A stretch of 64,000 bases of DNA from the NCBI GenBank assembly GCA_016290415.1, contig JAEETP010000004.1, positions 18,369-82,368 of the forward strand, written 5' to 3'. Below are positions 51,862-60,747 of this stretch, in pieces (position 1 is the first letter of the stretch; every line of letters begins with the position of its first letter). Both the position numbers and the translations under genes were made by a program. Below the pieces are notes generated by a model that did not search any database, was not told the DNA's origin, and saw only the letters and a program-made list of their open reading frames with translations. The stretch comes from Bacteroidales bacterium. Lineage in GTDB: Bacteria; Bacteroidota; Bacteroidia; Bacteroidales; UBA932.

Positions 51862-54306
51862 ATGGAAAATAACAACATAACCAACAATCCGCAGCAGCCG
51901 GAAGAAAGCGGCCTCTCCCTGCGCGACATCCTGGCCCTGTGTATCAGCCACTGGAAATGGTTCCTCCTCTCCCTGATAGTCTTTATGCTGGGCGCCACCT
52001 ACCTGATTGTTAAAACCGTCCCGGTTTACACCCGCAGCGCATCCGTCCTGATCAAGGAGGATCGCAAGAGCGGCAGCATAGGCGGCGACATCTCCGGAGA
52101 CTTCAACAATATGGGCTTCGGTGTAACCCGTGTCAATGTCAACAACGAGATTGTCAACTTCCGCTCTCCCGACCTGATGCTGCAGGTGGCCAAGAACCTG
52201 AATCTGGACGTGGACTACAAGCTCAAGGGGTTGAGGTATTATCATACCATTTACGGCAGCAGCCTCCCCATACAGGTCAACTTCCTGGACCTCTCCCAGA
52301 GTCGAGGCAGCGGAATGCAGCTGACTATGGATGACTCTTCTTCTGTGACCCTTCACGACTTTACAAGGGGCAAAGATGCGATTGCATCCGGAGCAATTAA
52401 GGTGTCATACGGAGATACAGTGGATACTCCCCTTGGCCGTTTGTTTGTCACCCGCAGCGAATATGCAGACAAAGTGATTCTTGACAGGCCCATCTATGTG
52501 ACCCGCACCAGCCCTCAGGCTGCCGCAGGCAGCTGCCGAGGCCGCCTGACCGCCGCCCTCAGCGACAAGAACACCACCATCATCAATCTGGGATACCGCG
52601 ATGTAAACACCCAGCGGGCAGAGGATGTATTGCGGATGGTGATAAATGTCTATAACGAAAACTGGATCAAGGACAAGAACCAGATAACCACCTCTACCAA
52701 TGAGTTCATCGCAGAGCGCCTTGCCATAATAGAGGAGGAGTTGGGAAGCGTGGACAAGACCATTACCAGTTACCGCAGTTCCCACAGTCTGCCCGATGCC
52801 CGCACTGCTGTGCAGATGGGTATGCAAATGAGTGCAGAGGCCACAAAACACGTGATGGAACTAAACAACCAGCTCTCCATAGCGAGGTTCCTCCAGGGCG
52901 ATGTCCGCGGGGCATCGCGCAGTGCGTTGCTCCCTGCCAATGTCGGCCTGGACGATGCCAGCACCCAAGGGCAGATACAGCAGTATAATACCACTATGCT
53001 TCAGCGCAACCGCCTGGTAGAGAGTTCCAGCGAAGAGAACCTGCTGGTTCAGGACCTGGACCAGCAGCTGTCTGCTTTGCGCAGCTCAATCTTGACTTCC
53101 TTGGACAACTATATCAAGGCAATCAACATTCAGATTCAGAGCGCCCAGCGTGCCCGCAGCAGCAGTGAGGCCCGCGTGAGCGACATTCCTCTGCAGGCTG
53201 GTCAGTTGCTCAGCGACGAGCGCCAGCAGAAGGTTAAGGAGGCCCTCTATCTCTACCTGCTGCAGAAGCGTGAAGAGAACGAACTCTCCCAGGCCTTTAC
53301 CGCCTACAACACCCGTGTGGTGGCCAGCCCTCACGGCAGCAACGCCCCCATATCCCCCAACAGGCAGAGGATTTACCTGATTGCGCTGTTGCTGGCGCTG
53401 GCTATTCCCTTCCTCTGGTTCTATCTCAGGGAAGTGACCAATACCACCGTGCGCGGCCGCAAGGACCTTGAGAATCTTTCCCTGCCATTTCTGGGCGAAC
53501 TTCCGGCATTAAACAAGCAGCGGAAGATGTTCCGCCGGCTTAAGATATCCGACAAAACCGAAGACCGCAAGATTGTGGTCAAACCTCACAGCCGCGATGT
53601 CATCAACGAGGCTTTCCGCGTGGTCCGTACCAATCTGGAGTTTATGCGCGGCAAGGATACCGGCAGCGCAGTGCTTATGGTGACCTCTTTCAATGTGGGT
53701 GCCGGCAAGACCTTTGTGTCTGCCAATCTCTCCACAGCCCTCTCCATAAAGGGCCGGAAGACCATCATTGTGGACCTTGACCTTCGCAAGCGCTCTCTCA
53801 GCGCCCTGGCGGGTCAGCCCCGGGAGGGTGTGGCAAACTACCTGAGCGGTCTCACCGACAACTGGAAGCCGCTTGTGGTTCACGAGCTCTCCGGAAACTC
53901 AATCGATGTCCTGCCCGTGGGAACTATGCCTCCAAATCCCGCCGAACTGCTGGGAGAGGAGCGTCTGGGCCTGCTTATAGAGCAGTTGCGCAAAGAGTAT
54001 GACTACATTGTGCTCGACTGCCCGCCCATAGAGATCGTGACCGACGCCGACCTGGTGGCGCCGCTGGCCGACATCACCCTGTTCGTGATTCGGGCCGGTC
54101 TTATGGAGCGCGGTATGCTGCCCCAGATAGACCGCTACTACCTGGACAAGAAATACAACAATATGACCCTGCTGCTCAACGGCACCGAGTCTTCCGGCAA
54201 ATATGGATATAAATACGGCTATAAGTACGGCTACAAATACGGCTACGGCAAATATGGTTCGTACGGATATGGCTATGGCAATGATAAAGAAAAAGAGAAA
54301 GCATGA
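51862..54306 (+). CDS. Wzc-like polysaccharide co-polymerase tyrosine kinase
   Basis: An 814-residue inner-membrane BY-kinase controlling capsule chain length and export. Wzz domain with first helix (WKWFLLSLIVFMLGATYLIV), a long periplasmic coiled part, second helix near residue 510 (IYLIALLLALAIPFLWFYLR), then the kinase domain with Walker A SFNVGAGKTF (about 610-619), Walker A' IIVDLDLRKR and Walker B YDYIVLDCPP. The tail (about 779-806) is a tyrosine cluster built on repeats of KYGYKYGY, the autophosphorylation region. The ATG at 51862 is used; a longer frame overlaps wza out of context. It overlaps sodB by 4 bases. Confidence 0.93.
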   Translation: MENNNITNNPQQPEESGLSLRDILALCISHWKWFLLSLIVFMLGATYLIVKTVPVYTRSASVLIKEDRKSGSIGGDISGDFNNMGFGVTRVNVNNEIVNFRSPDLMLQVAKNLNLDVDYKLKGLRYYHTIYGSSLPIQVNFLDLSQSRGSGMQLTMDDSSSVTLHDFTRGKDAIASGAIKVSYGDTVDTPLGRLFVTRSEYADKVILDRPIYVTRTSPQAAAGSCRGRLTAALSDKNTTIINLGYRDVNTQRAEDVLRMVINVYNENWIKDKNQITTSTNEFIAERLAIIEEELGSVDKTITSYRSSHSLPDARTAVQMGMQMSAEATKHVMELNNQLSIARFLQGDVRGASRSALLPANVGLDDASTQGQIQQYNTTMLQRNRLVESSSEENLLVQDLDQQLSALRSSILTSLDNYIKAINIQIQSAQRARSSSEARVSDIPLQAGQLLSDERQQKVKEALYLYLLQKREENELSQAFTAYNTRVVASPHGSNAPISPNRQRIYLIALLLALAIPFLWFYLREVTNTTVRGRKDLENLSLPFLGELPALNKQRKMFRRLKISDKTEDRKIVVKPHSRDVINEAFRVVRTNLEFMRGKDTGSAVLMVTSFNVGAGKTFVSANLSTALSIKGRKTIIVDLDLRKRSLSALAGQPREGVANYLSGLTDNWKPLVVHELSGNSIDVLPVGTMPPNPAELLGEERLGLLIEQLRKEYDYIVLDCPPIEIVTDADLVAPLADITLFVIRAGLMERGMLPQIDRYYLDKKYNNMTLLLNGTESSGKYGYKYGYKYGYKYGYGKYGSYGYGYGNDKEKEKA

Positions 54307-54881
54307 AACTGATAGAATTACCCTATGCGATTGACGCGCTCGAGCCCGTCATCAGCGCCCAAACCCTGAGTTTCCACCACGGAAAGCACCTGCAGACCTA
54401 TGTGGACAATCTCAATAAACTCATAGCCGGCACAGAATACGAAACAATGCCGCTGGAGCAAATCGTGAGCAAGGCGCCCGCCGGTCCTCTGTTCAACAAC
54501 GCCGGCCAGGTGCTTAATCATAATATGTATTTCACGCAGTTCTCTCCCAATCCGGCAACAGCGCCCACCGGCCGTCTCGCCGCCCAGATTGAAAAGCAGT
54601 GGGGTAGTGTCGACGCCTTCAAGGCCGAATTCGAAGCCAAAGGCGTCGGCTTGTTTGGCAGTGGTTGGGTTTGGCTTCAGTCAGACGCCTCCGGCGAACT
54701 ATCTATTGCCCAATATGCAAATGCCGACAACCCTGTCGCCCACGGCTTCAAGCCTTTGCTCACCTTCGACGTCTGGGAGCACGCTTACTACCTCGACTAC
54801 CAAAACCGTAGGGCAGCGCAGCTGAAGGAGTTGTGGAAGATTGTGGAATGGAAGGTGATTGAAAGCAGATACAACCCCTAA
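54303..54881 (+). CDS. sodB: Fe/Mn superoxide dismutase
   Basis: A 192-residue superoxide dismutase. Metal ligands by alignment with known enzymes: His25 (LSFHHGKHLQTYV), His73 (LNHNMYF), Asp156 and His160 (FDVWEHAYYLDYQN). GSGWVWL and the overall length are typical. The ATG overlaps the wzc stop (ATGA), so it is translated from the capsule message, which is unusual for a cytoplasmic antioxidant enzyme. Metal preference (Fe, Mn or both) cannot be told. Confidence 0.95.
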   Translation: MKLIELPYAIDALEPVISAQTLSFHHGKHLQTYVDNLNKLIAGTEYETMPLEQIVSKAPAGPLFNNAGQVLNHNMYFTQFSPNPATAPTGRLAAQIEKQWGSVDAFKAEFEAKGVGLFGSGWVWLQSDASGELSIAQYANADNPVAHGFKPLLTFDVWEHAYYLDYQNRRAAQLKELWKIVEWKVIESRYNP

Positions 54882-54893
54882 AACAAATAGATT

Positions 54894-55322
54894 ATGGGCG
54901 TTTACGAAGAACAGATAGTTCCAATCAAGATATCCCGCCTTGCAGAATACGTAGCCCAGCGAAAGCGAATCTCTCTGGAGGATGCTCTATCGTACATCTA
55001 TATGAATCCACTTTATGGGCAGATGTACGACGAAGGACCAAAGTGGTGGTATCTGGGCATTGAGGCACTTTACGAGGAGTTTGAAAATGCTCGTAAGGAA
55101 GCCGCTCGGGAAATCAAACAAGAGGCGTTCGAATTCTATACATATTGCCTCGAAAAATATGCCCTGGCAAAAGGACTTACCGGCTTACAGACATTATCAC
55201 TGTTCAAACGTTATGGCGCCGATGACTATCTTATAGAACATTACGATCTTCTACATACTCAGGGAACTGGTTATGTGATTGACGAATTGGACCGTTTTAT
55301 TAACAGGAGAAAGAAGAAATGA
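54894..55322 (+). CDS. DUF3791-type protein, likely antitoxin
   Basis: A 142-residue cytoplasmic protein. The second half (from about residue 78: EFYTYCLEKYALAKGLTGLQ, LFKRYGADDYLIEHYDLLHT, GYVIDELDRFINRRKKK) is the pattern of DUF3791, the small helical protein found before DUF3990 genes. The first half (VPIKISRLAEYVAQRKRISL, MNPLYGQMYDEGPKWWY) is another short helical region seen in similar operons, so this is a two-part partner. The stop overlaps the DUF3990 start (ATGA). By analogy with such pairs I infer an antitoxin. It begins 12 bases after sodB. Confidence 0.65.
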   Translation: MGVYEEQIVPIKISRLAEYVAQRKRISLEDALSYIYMNPLYGQMYDEGPKWWYLGIEALYEEFENARKEAAREIKQEAFEFYTYCLEKYALAKGLTGLQTLSLFKRYGADDYLIEHYDLLHTQGTGYVIDELDRFINRRKKK

Positions 55323-55801
55323 GACTATATCACGGATCTGTTGTGGAGGTTAGAAAACCCAGTTTACGCTATGCCAGAAAGAAGACCGACTTTGGCAAAG
55401 GCTTTTATACGACTACCCAGAAAGAGCAGGCAGAGCATTGGACCACCATCAAGATAGACAGGGCAAAGGATGCCAAGAGAAAGGTAGTGTCTGTATATGA
55501 ATTCGATGAAGCCATTCTTGCCGAGCCGGATATCAAAATCCGGGAATTCAAAGGCGCCGACGAGGCTTGGCTCAACTTTGTGCTGGGTAGCCGTAAAGGT
55601 GTCCAGCACGACTATGACCTGGTTTTCGGCCCCGTCGCCAACGACAAGGTTTTTACGGTAGTGAATCTGTATGAAAGCGGTGTTCTGGATGCCCCGGCTG
55701 CCATATCAGAGCTCAAGGCATATAAAACATACAACCAGCTGTCGTTTCATACGAAACGCGTTCTGGATGCACTTAAGTTTGTAGAGGCGTACGAAGTGTA
55801 G
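55319..55801 (+). CDS. DUF3990 protein, ADP-ribosyltransferase-like putative toxin
   Basis: A 160-residue protein of the DUF3990 family. Seen: LYHGSVVEVRKPSL at the start (as in the opening strand of ART-fold enzymes), DFGKGFYTTTQKEQAEHW, and the typical family end HDYDLVFGPVANDKVFTVV, then YNQLSFHTKRVLDALKF. The fold resembles mono-ADP-ribosyltransferases such as those modifying RNA, DNA or proteins; the activity of this family is inferred. It is coupled to the DUF3791 gene by 4-base overlap. A stem at 55869-55893 follows. Confidence 0.7.
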   Translation: MRLYHGSVVEVRKPSLRYARKKTDFGKGFYTTTQKEQAEHWTTIKIDRAKDAKRKVVSVYEFDEAILAEPDIKIREFKGADEAWLNFVLGSRKGVQHDYDLVFGPVANDKVFTVVNLYESGVLDAPAAISELKAYKTYNQLSFHTKRVLDALKFVEAYEV

Positions 55802-55868
55802 CGCAGGGTAGTGCCGTTGAAAGATTATTTGGAGATAGTGGACAGATCACTAATAGATCAACGGTTTT

Positions 55869-55897
55869 CCTTAATAAAGGGTGATTATTAAGGTTTT
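55869..55897 (+). terminator. CCTTAATA / TATTAAGG hairpin
   Basis: An 8-bp perfect inverted repeat (55869-55876 with 55886-55893) followed by four T, 68 bases after the DUF3990 gene. AT-rich, so it may be a weak terminator. The rest of 55802-55960 is non-coding. Confidence 0.4.
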
Positions 55898-55960
55898 GCT
55901 TAATAACCCTGTTGGATATCGGTAAAACAAGAAAGGATTTCGAAGAGTTTTTAAGCGGTA

Positions 55961-56344
55961 ATGGATATTAAAGAAACATACATTTCTCAGTGGCAGGACA
56001 ATTTCAACCGGTTTTTCAACTGGGTGTGGAACTATGCGAATTGTGTCCTCAACAATTCGAATGCATCTGATGCGGACAAGAAATGTTTTACGTCAGTCAT
56101 CAATACATTACTTGGGAAGGATGTGACTGATATTAAAAACGATTTGGAGACAGGTGGAGTTACGCTTGAAACATTCGATAAGATAGAGAAATTCTACAAT
56201 GACCTTTTAGATGCTGCCATTGATAGTATAAATGAGTCTAAAGAGGCTAAACAGTTCATTAAAGGCGTTAGTCGTAAACTGGTAGCAATTGCAAAGTCAT
56301 GCGGGATACAAGAAGCTAGAAGAGCAGAGGTTATTGAAGATTGA
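55961..56344 (+). CDS. Hypothetical helical protein, 127 aa
   Basis: A 127-residue soluble, mostly helical protein with no motif I recognise (start MDIKETYISQWQDNFNRFFN, end QEARRAEVIED). Its codon use is AT-rich like the genes that follow. It lies 4 bases before the 276-residue gene and probably shares an operon with it and AbiH. As a small partner in a defence island it could be a sensor or inhibitor; there is no evidence for either. Confidence 0.55.
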   Translation: MDIKETYISQWQDNFNRFFNWVWNYANCVLNNSNASDADKKCFTSVINTLLGKDVTDIKNDLETGGVTLETFDKIEKFYNDLLDAAIDSINESKEAKQFIKGVSRKLVAIAKSCGIQEARRAEVIED

Positions 56345-56348
56345 GTAG

Positions 56349-57179
56349 ATGAATAACCTGGCTGATCAATCCAAATCAAAGGCACTTTTAAAGATGGGCC
56401 AAGCCACGGCGGTCTTTTCGTATTTCTGCCGAAAGGCATTGCTGGCTTATTGCCGTCTGGATAATAGGGATAACCGCTCAGATGTATTGATGGACTTTGT
56501 CCGTCGTATTGAAACCAACACGTCCGCTATACGAGAACTAGTCACGGTATCGATAGAGCAGAATAATAGCAGTCAATACTATAAGTTACCGATGGGATTG
56601 CTGCTGCGGAGTTGTTTGATGGATAGCCTTCAAGGGCTATATATCTCTTCGCTTTCTGTTAATGCAGCAGACGAAATGATAACTCAATTTGATCAAGACT
56701 ATGTTCGGTCGCTGCCTTCACGATACGAGGTTTATTCTGATAGGTCTAGATTAAAAGATTTGGGTGACGTTATACTGAGGCTTTCTTATGGCTTGCAAAT
56801 AGAAGATCACTTTCCACGATATGTGGATTATTCATCCGTCTATGACGGTTATTTTCAGATAAAGAAACCCTCTAAAGCAAAGACGATAAGGGCAATGTAT
56901 CAGGATCTGCAGCAGCAGAGTTGCTACAAAGATCTGTCAAGATATTTATATGCATATTTCAAAACCTATTCACAATACGAGCATTTCTCACTTATGGGGC
57001 TCGGAGATTCTCTTGTCCCATTTGACGAAGAGCAACCAATAATCTCCAAGCCCTACGAATATATATCTGAGGCGGCGTTGTACATTGTTAAATGTGCTGT
57101 CTGTGATGACAAGCAGATAATGTCGTATATGAGTGCAATCGGGAGAAATATTAAGACGATTAACGGTAGTCAGAAGTAA
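56349..57179 (+). CDS. Hypothetical helical protein, 276 aa
   Basis: A 276-residue soluble helical protein (QATAVFSYFCRKALLAYCRL, FVRRIETNTSAIRELVTV, KLPMGLLLRSCLMDSLQGLY, FKTYSQYEHFSLMG). The RxxxxD/E-rich helices and an SQYEHFS segment are reminiscent of HEPN-like or DUF5677-like proteins, but I cannot confirm this. It sits between the 127-residue protein and AbiH with short gaps (4 and 14 bases), so a three-gene unit is likely. Confidence 0.55.
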   Translation: MNNLADQSKSKALLKMGQATAVFSYFCRKALLAYCRLDNRDNRSDVLMDFVRRIETNTSAIRELVTVSIEQNNSSQYYKLPMGLLLRSCLMDSLQGLYISSLSVNAADEMITQFDQDYVRSLPSRYEVYSDRSRLKDLGDVILRLSYGLQIEDHFPRYVDYSSVYDGYFQIKKPSKAKTIRAMYQDLQQQSCYKDLSRYLYAYFKTYSQYEHFSLMGLGDSLVPFDEEQPIISKPYEYISEAALYIVKCAVCDDKQIMSYMSAIGRNIKTINGSQK

Positions 57180-57193
57180 GAATAATATCAAAT

Positions 57194-58183
57194 ATGAATA
57201 TCGTATATCTCATCGGTAACGGTTTTGACTTGTCCCTCGGGATGGAGACACGCTACACTGATTTCTACAAGCATTATTGTAAATTGGATCCTAGTGAACA
57301 AGATAGTGACGTCATTAAATTGAAGAAGTCCATTAATAAAGGCAAGGAGGACTGGAAAGACCTAGAGTTGCAATTTGGACAGTATACAAAGATGATTAAT
57401 GACACGACATCACTTCAGAGCGTCGTTTTTAATCTGACAGACCATTTAAGAGCTTATCTTAAATCTCAGCAAGATATTCTTTCAGCAGATGAACTGAATC
57501 AAGACGTGTTTATTGACCATCTGGTTCATCCGGAGATTCACTCAAATGCTATAGATGGTGATGCTATGAGCGGTAATTATCCTTCGAACCAGCATATCCG
57601 TGAGATTAGTATTATATCGTTCAATTATACAGACACTATAGAAAAGATTATCGGCCAGTCTGGTAAAATGACCGGACGCGATGGCATCGGTAGAGCCTGG
57701 TCTATCAGTAGCGATATATACCACATTCACGGCACTCTAGATAATACCATTCTTCTTGGTGTAAACGACGTTTCTCAAATAGCGAATGAATCCTTTGCCA
57801 CCAATCAAGATTGTCTTGATCTTATTGTAAAACCAGAAGCTAACGCAAATTCTATACGGAATAACGTAGATGTAAAAAGCAAGCAACTTATTAATGAATC
57901 TGACTTGATTGTACTGTTCGGCCTTTCGATTGGAGAAACAGATAAGATTTGGTGGCAGGAAATAGGGAACAGGTTATTACGAAAAGAATCTCAAGTGGTC
58001 ATTTTTTCATATCAAGATGATTGTATCGGTGGAAATAAAGGATTATTGATAGGAAGTCGTGCTAGAAAAATCCGGAAGCGATTTCTGGTTTTAGCAGGAC
58101 TAGAGGGAAAGGAAGAAGAGTGGAGAGATCGGATTTTTGTGGAGATTAATAGAGATATGTTCTCAGGAATTATTCAACAATAG
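57194..58183 (+). CDS. AbiH-family phage abortive-infection protein
   Basis: A 329-residue protein with the AbiH start IVYLIGNGFDLSLGMETRYT, then DFYKHYC. It carries the later IISFNYTDTIEKI, YHIHGTLDNTILLGVND and LINESDLIVLFGLSIGETDK, the three conserved blocks of the family (SIR2-like Rossmann elements). AbiH proteins block phage growth by abortive infection; the mechanism is not settled. Full length. The two unknown genes upstream may be part of the same system. Confidence 0.85.
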   Translation: MNIVYLIGNGFDLSLGMETRYTDFYKHYCKLDPSEQDSDVIKLKKSINKGKEDWKDLELQFGQYTKMINDTTSLQSVVFNLTDHLRAYLKSQQDILSADELNQDVFIDHLVHPEIHSNAIDGDAMSGNYPSNQHIREISIISFNYTDTIEKIIGQSGKMTGRDGIGRAWSISSDIYHIHGTLDNTILLGVNDVSQIANESFATNQDCLDLIVKPEANANSIRNNVDVKSKQLINESDLIVLFGLSIGETDKIWWQEIGNRLLRKESQVVIFSYQDDCIGGNKGLLIGSRARKIRKRFLVLAGLEGKEEEWRDRIFVEINRDMFSGIIQQ

Positions 58184-58286
58184 GTTTAGTCATTAGCACA
58201 ACATAGTGCTACAATAAGGGTAGAGACCAGAAGCAGGTAATTGATGTGATATAGAATAAAAGCCAATGTTGTTCTTAATAGTATTG

Positions 58287-58388
58287 ATGAAACAAAGGGA
58301 TAATGAGGATATCAAAAAGGCACCGGTCTTAAATAATGTGGAATTATTAATGACAGCATTTAATCCTGGTTTTCTTGGAATTATTTAA
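58287..58388 (+). CDS. Small ORF coupled to the methyltransferase gene (33 aa)
   Basis: ATG at 58287 to TAA at 58386-58388, sharing its last base with the methyltransferase ATG (TAATG). The peptide (MKQRDNEDIKKAPVLNNVEL, then LMTAFNPGFLGII) has no family. Coupling is the only support; it may be chance or a leader peptide. The rest of 58184-58387 shows no gene. Confidence 0.25.
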   Translation: MKQRDNEDIKKAPVLNNVELLMTAFNPGFLGII

Positions 58389-60238
58389 TGATTTCTATTA
58401 TGGATGCTAGAATAACAAGAATGATTGAGCAACAAGGGCTGTTCAGAATGCCACTCCTTCATAAGCAGGTTGTGAGCGATGAACATTTCGCCTTGTTAAA
58501 TGGTGTGAAGAATAATCTTTGCTTAGATGGCTGTTTGACACAAGATACTGGTTGGTACAGAAAAATGGCGTGGTCGTCTGGAAATAGTACCTATCTCGGT
58601 TTCGGTGAAGGTAGGTGTCATATATTCCGTTTTGACAAACCACAAGTGGAAAGCTATGAGCAAAGCATAGTCTTTGAAAACGCAGACAAGTTTTTCTCCT
58701 ATCTGGAAAAAGGGAGCAGTAACATTGAGAATAGCATTGTGCAATATGTGTTGAGAACTTATCGACAGTTGCGTAATGAGATACGAACTGAAGATAGCGG
58801 CACAGCCTCCTTAAAAGCATTGCTATATTTGCTTGCCTATTGCCGTGATCAACAGGCTTTGGATTTAGAGGTGTGGGGCTTGACGTTAGAAGATGCGGAG
58901 GTCATTCAATTAATTGACCGCAACAAGTGGAATATGATTGTTGAACGTTTTATGGACGGCGTAAAGTTCTCAGATAAATGGTTAAAACCGGATGTTAATC
59001 TTATTCTTCGTCATACCGCAGGTAAACTTTTCGAAGAAGCTAACTATATAGCATACTTGCCATCACAGTTGACGCTCTTCCCATATGAGAAGATAAGATA
59101 TAGTAGTGAGACTATGCAAGACGGGGCTTATTTTACACCTTCCTATGTTGCCCGTTCGATAGTCGAAGAGGCTCTACGTTGTGTCAATCTTCAAGAAAAG
59201 CCTCGGCTTACCATCTTTGATCCAGCTTGCGGTGCAAGTGGTTTCCTCGTAGAGGCATTGCGCCAGTTGAAGAATCTGCAATACAGCAAACCTGTCCATG
59301 TGATAGGCTGGGATAAGGCCACGACGGCTGTGATGATGTCAAAGTTTGTACTGAATTTTGAGAAACAAGAGTGGGGCGACCTATTGACCTGTGACGTTCG
59401 GCTTTGCGACTCGCTCGCTGTTGAGAATGTATGGCCACAAAATGTTGACATCCTGCTTATGAATCCCCCGTTTTTGTCTTGGGACAAAATGAAGGATGTT
59501 TCAGTAATGCGCGATATGGTTAGGGAGATAATCCCCGAGATACCTAAGCCTAATTTGTCTGCCGCATTCCTTGCCAAAGCAGTTGAAACGGTTTCACAAC
59601 AAGGAGTACTTGGTGCAGTGGTTCCCACTCGTCTTCTCAATGACCAAAACTATGAACGGGTTAGAAGTCGCCTTATAGAGCAAATGAGCTTAAAACTAGT
59701 TGGTGGGTTAGGCAGTTTTGTCTTTGAAAATGTACTGACTTATACCAGCATGATAGTTGCCACCAAAGGTATTAATGATTTGGAAACCACCACAGTCCTT
59801 TGGACAATCAACGAAGCAGGCGCTGCAGAAAAAGGACTAAAGGCCCTGCGCAAGCATCGCTACACTAATGCTGTCTTGGAAGATAAAGACGTCTCGGTAT
59901 ATGAGACAAACATTATTGCAGGACAAAAAACATGGAGAATTGACAATTACAGGAATATTGGACTAAAATTAAGGCTGGATGCCGTAACCGAACGGGGCCT
60001 TTTTAAGAAGGTCAGTGATTTGTTTGATATTAAACAAGGCGTTAGAACGGGAGCCAACAAGACATTTGTAGTACCTGAGGAGTTTGTTGAGTCTTTGCCC
60101 GAAAATGAAGACCATCAATTGACAATTTGGCCATTGATATGGGGCATCTTTATAAGGTTAACTACCTGTTTTACCCTCACACGAAAGGGCTTGAACCCAT
60201 TGATAGTGAGCAGCGTCTTATTGAATTGCTCCCGGTAA
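58388..60238 (+). CDS. N6-adenine DNA methyltransferase, N-terminal part before a frameshift
   Basis: 616 residues in the first frame. An N-terminal helical region (1-240) is followed by an N6-adenine methyltransferase core: motif X-like SSETMQDGAYFTPSYVARSI, motif I FDPACGASGFLVEAL (about 277-291, binds S-adenosylmethionine) and motif IV NPPF at 359-362. A target-recognition-like region (FKKVSDLFDIKQGVRTGANK, then TFVVPEEF) resembles type IIG/Eco57I-class enzymes. After residue about 580 (EDHQLTIWP) the frame reads unrelated sequence (LIWGIFIRLTTCFTL), while the true continuation lies in another frame from about 60130. One lost base or a 4-base deletion explains it. As written, the enzyme would lack its C-terminus. 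Confidence 0.75.
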   Translation: MISIMDARITRMIEQQGLFRMPLLHKQVVSDEHFALLNGVKNNLCLDGCLTQDTGWYRKMAWSSGNSTYLGFGEGRCHIFRFDKPQVESYEQSIVFENADKFFSYLEKGSSNIENSIVQYVLRTYRQLRNEIRTEDSGTASLKALLYLLAYCRDQQALDLEVWGLTLEDAEVIQLIDRNKWNMIVERFMDGVKFSDKWLKPDVNLILRHTAGKLFEEANYIAYLPSQLTLFPYEKIRYSSETMQDGAYFTPSYVARSIVEEALRCVNLQEKPRLTIFDPACGASGFLVEALRQLKNLQYSKPVHVIGWDKATTAVMMSKFVLNFEKQEWGDLLTCDVRLCDSLAVENVWPQNVDILLMNPPFLSWDKMKDVSVMRDMVREIIPEIPKPNLSAAFLAKAVETVSQQGVLGAVVPTRLLNDQNYERVRSRLIEQMSLKLVGGLGSFVFENVLTYTSMIVATKGINDLETTTVLWTINEAGAAEKGLKALRKHRYTNAVLEDKDVSVYETNIIAGQKTWRIDNYRNIGLKLRLDAVTERGLFKKVSDLFDIKQGVRTGANKTFVVPEEFVESLPENEDHQLTIWPLIWGIFIRLTTCFTLTRKGLNPLIVSSVLLNCSR

Positions 60239-60747
60239 CGTACCAGCGTCTTTTACTGCCTTCTAAAAAGAAGCTAAGAGAACGTCCTTCGATGGTAGGC
60301 AACCCCAAATGGTGGGAATTGACAAGGCATCGTTCTTATCAGGAAGATATAAAGCCCAAGATGGTATCAACTGAGTTTGGCCATTCTGGCAGTTTTGCTA
60401 TTGACTATAGCGGAGCATTTGTCGTAGAACGTGGTTATATCTGGAATCTAAAGGCAAAACAATTCAGACAACACCTCAAATACGAAGAAGTCTATTTGGC
60501 ATTTTTTGCCTCAGACTTTATGAATACATTACTAGAACTCTACGGAGAACGGTTGGCCGGGGCTGATGTTTATAAGTTAGGCCAATCATATGTGAAGTCT
60601 GTCCCTTTGCCAGATTTTTCATTGCAGGTATTTGAGAAGTATTTGCCAGAGCTGAGACGCTTTGCGAAAATGATGAAGACGGACGAATATTGGGATGTGT
60701 CAGAACTTAATGCGTTGGTTAATCAAATAATGACTTATGTCGAATAG
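60127..60747 (+). pseudogene. C-terminal part of the same methyltransferase, shifted frame
   Basis: About 206 residues that continue the methyltransferase after the frameshift: AIDMGHLYKVNYLFYPHTKG, then the recognition-domain block LIELLPVTYQRLLLPSKKKL, NPKWWELTRHR, FVVERGYIWNL and YVKSVPLPDFSLQVFEKYLP. The frame is open from 60109, with no ATG at its head. It overlaps the first-frame end (60109-60238), and the best join is near 60128-60133. If translated separately it would give a lone specificity-like domain. It overlaps the next gene by 11 bases, so the three were once one operon. Confidence 0.7.
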
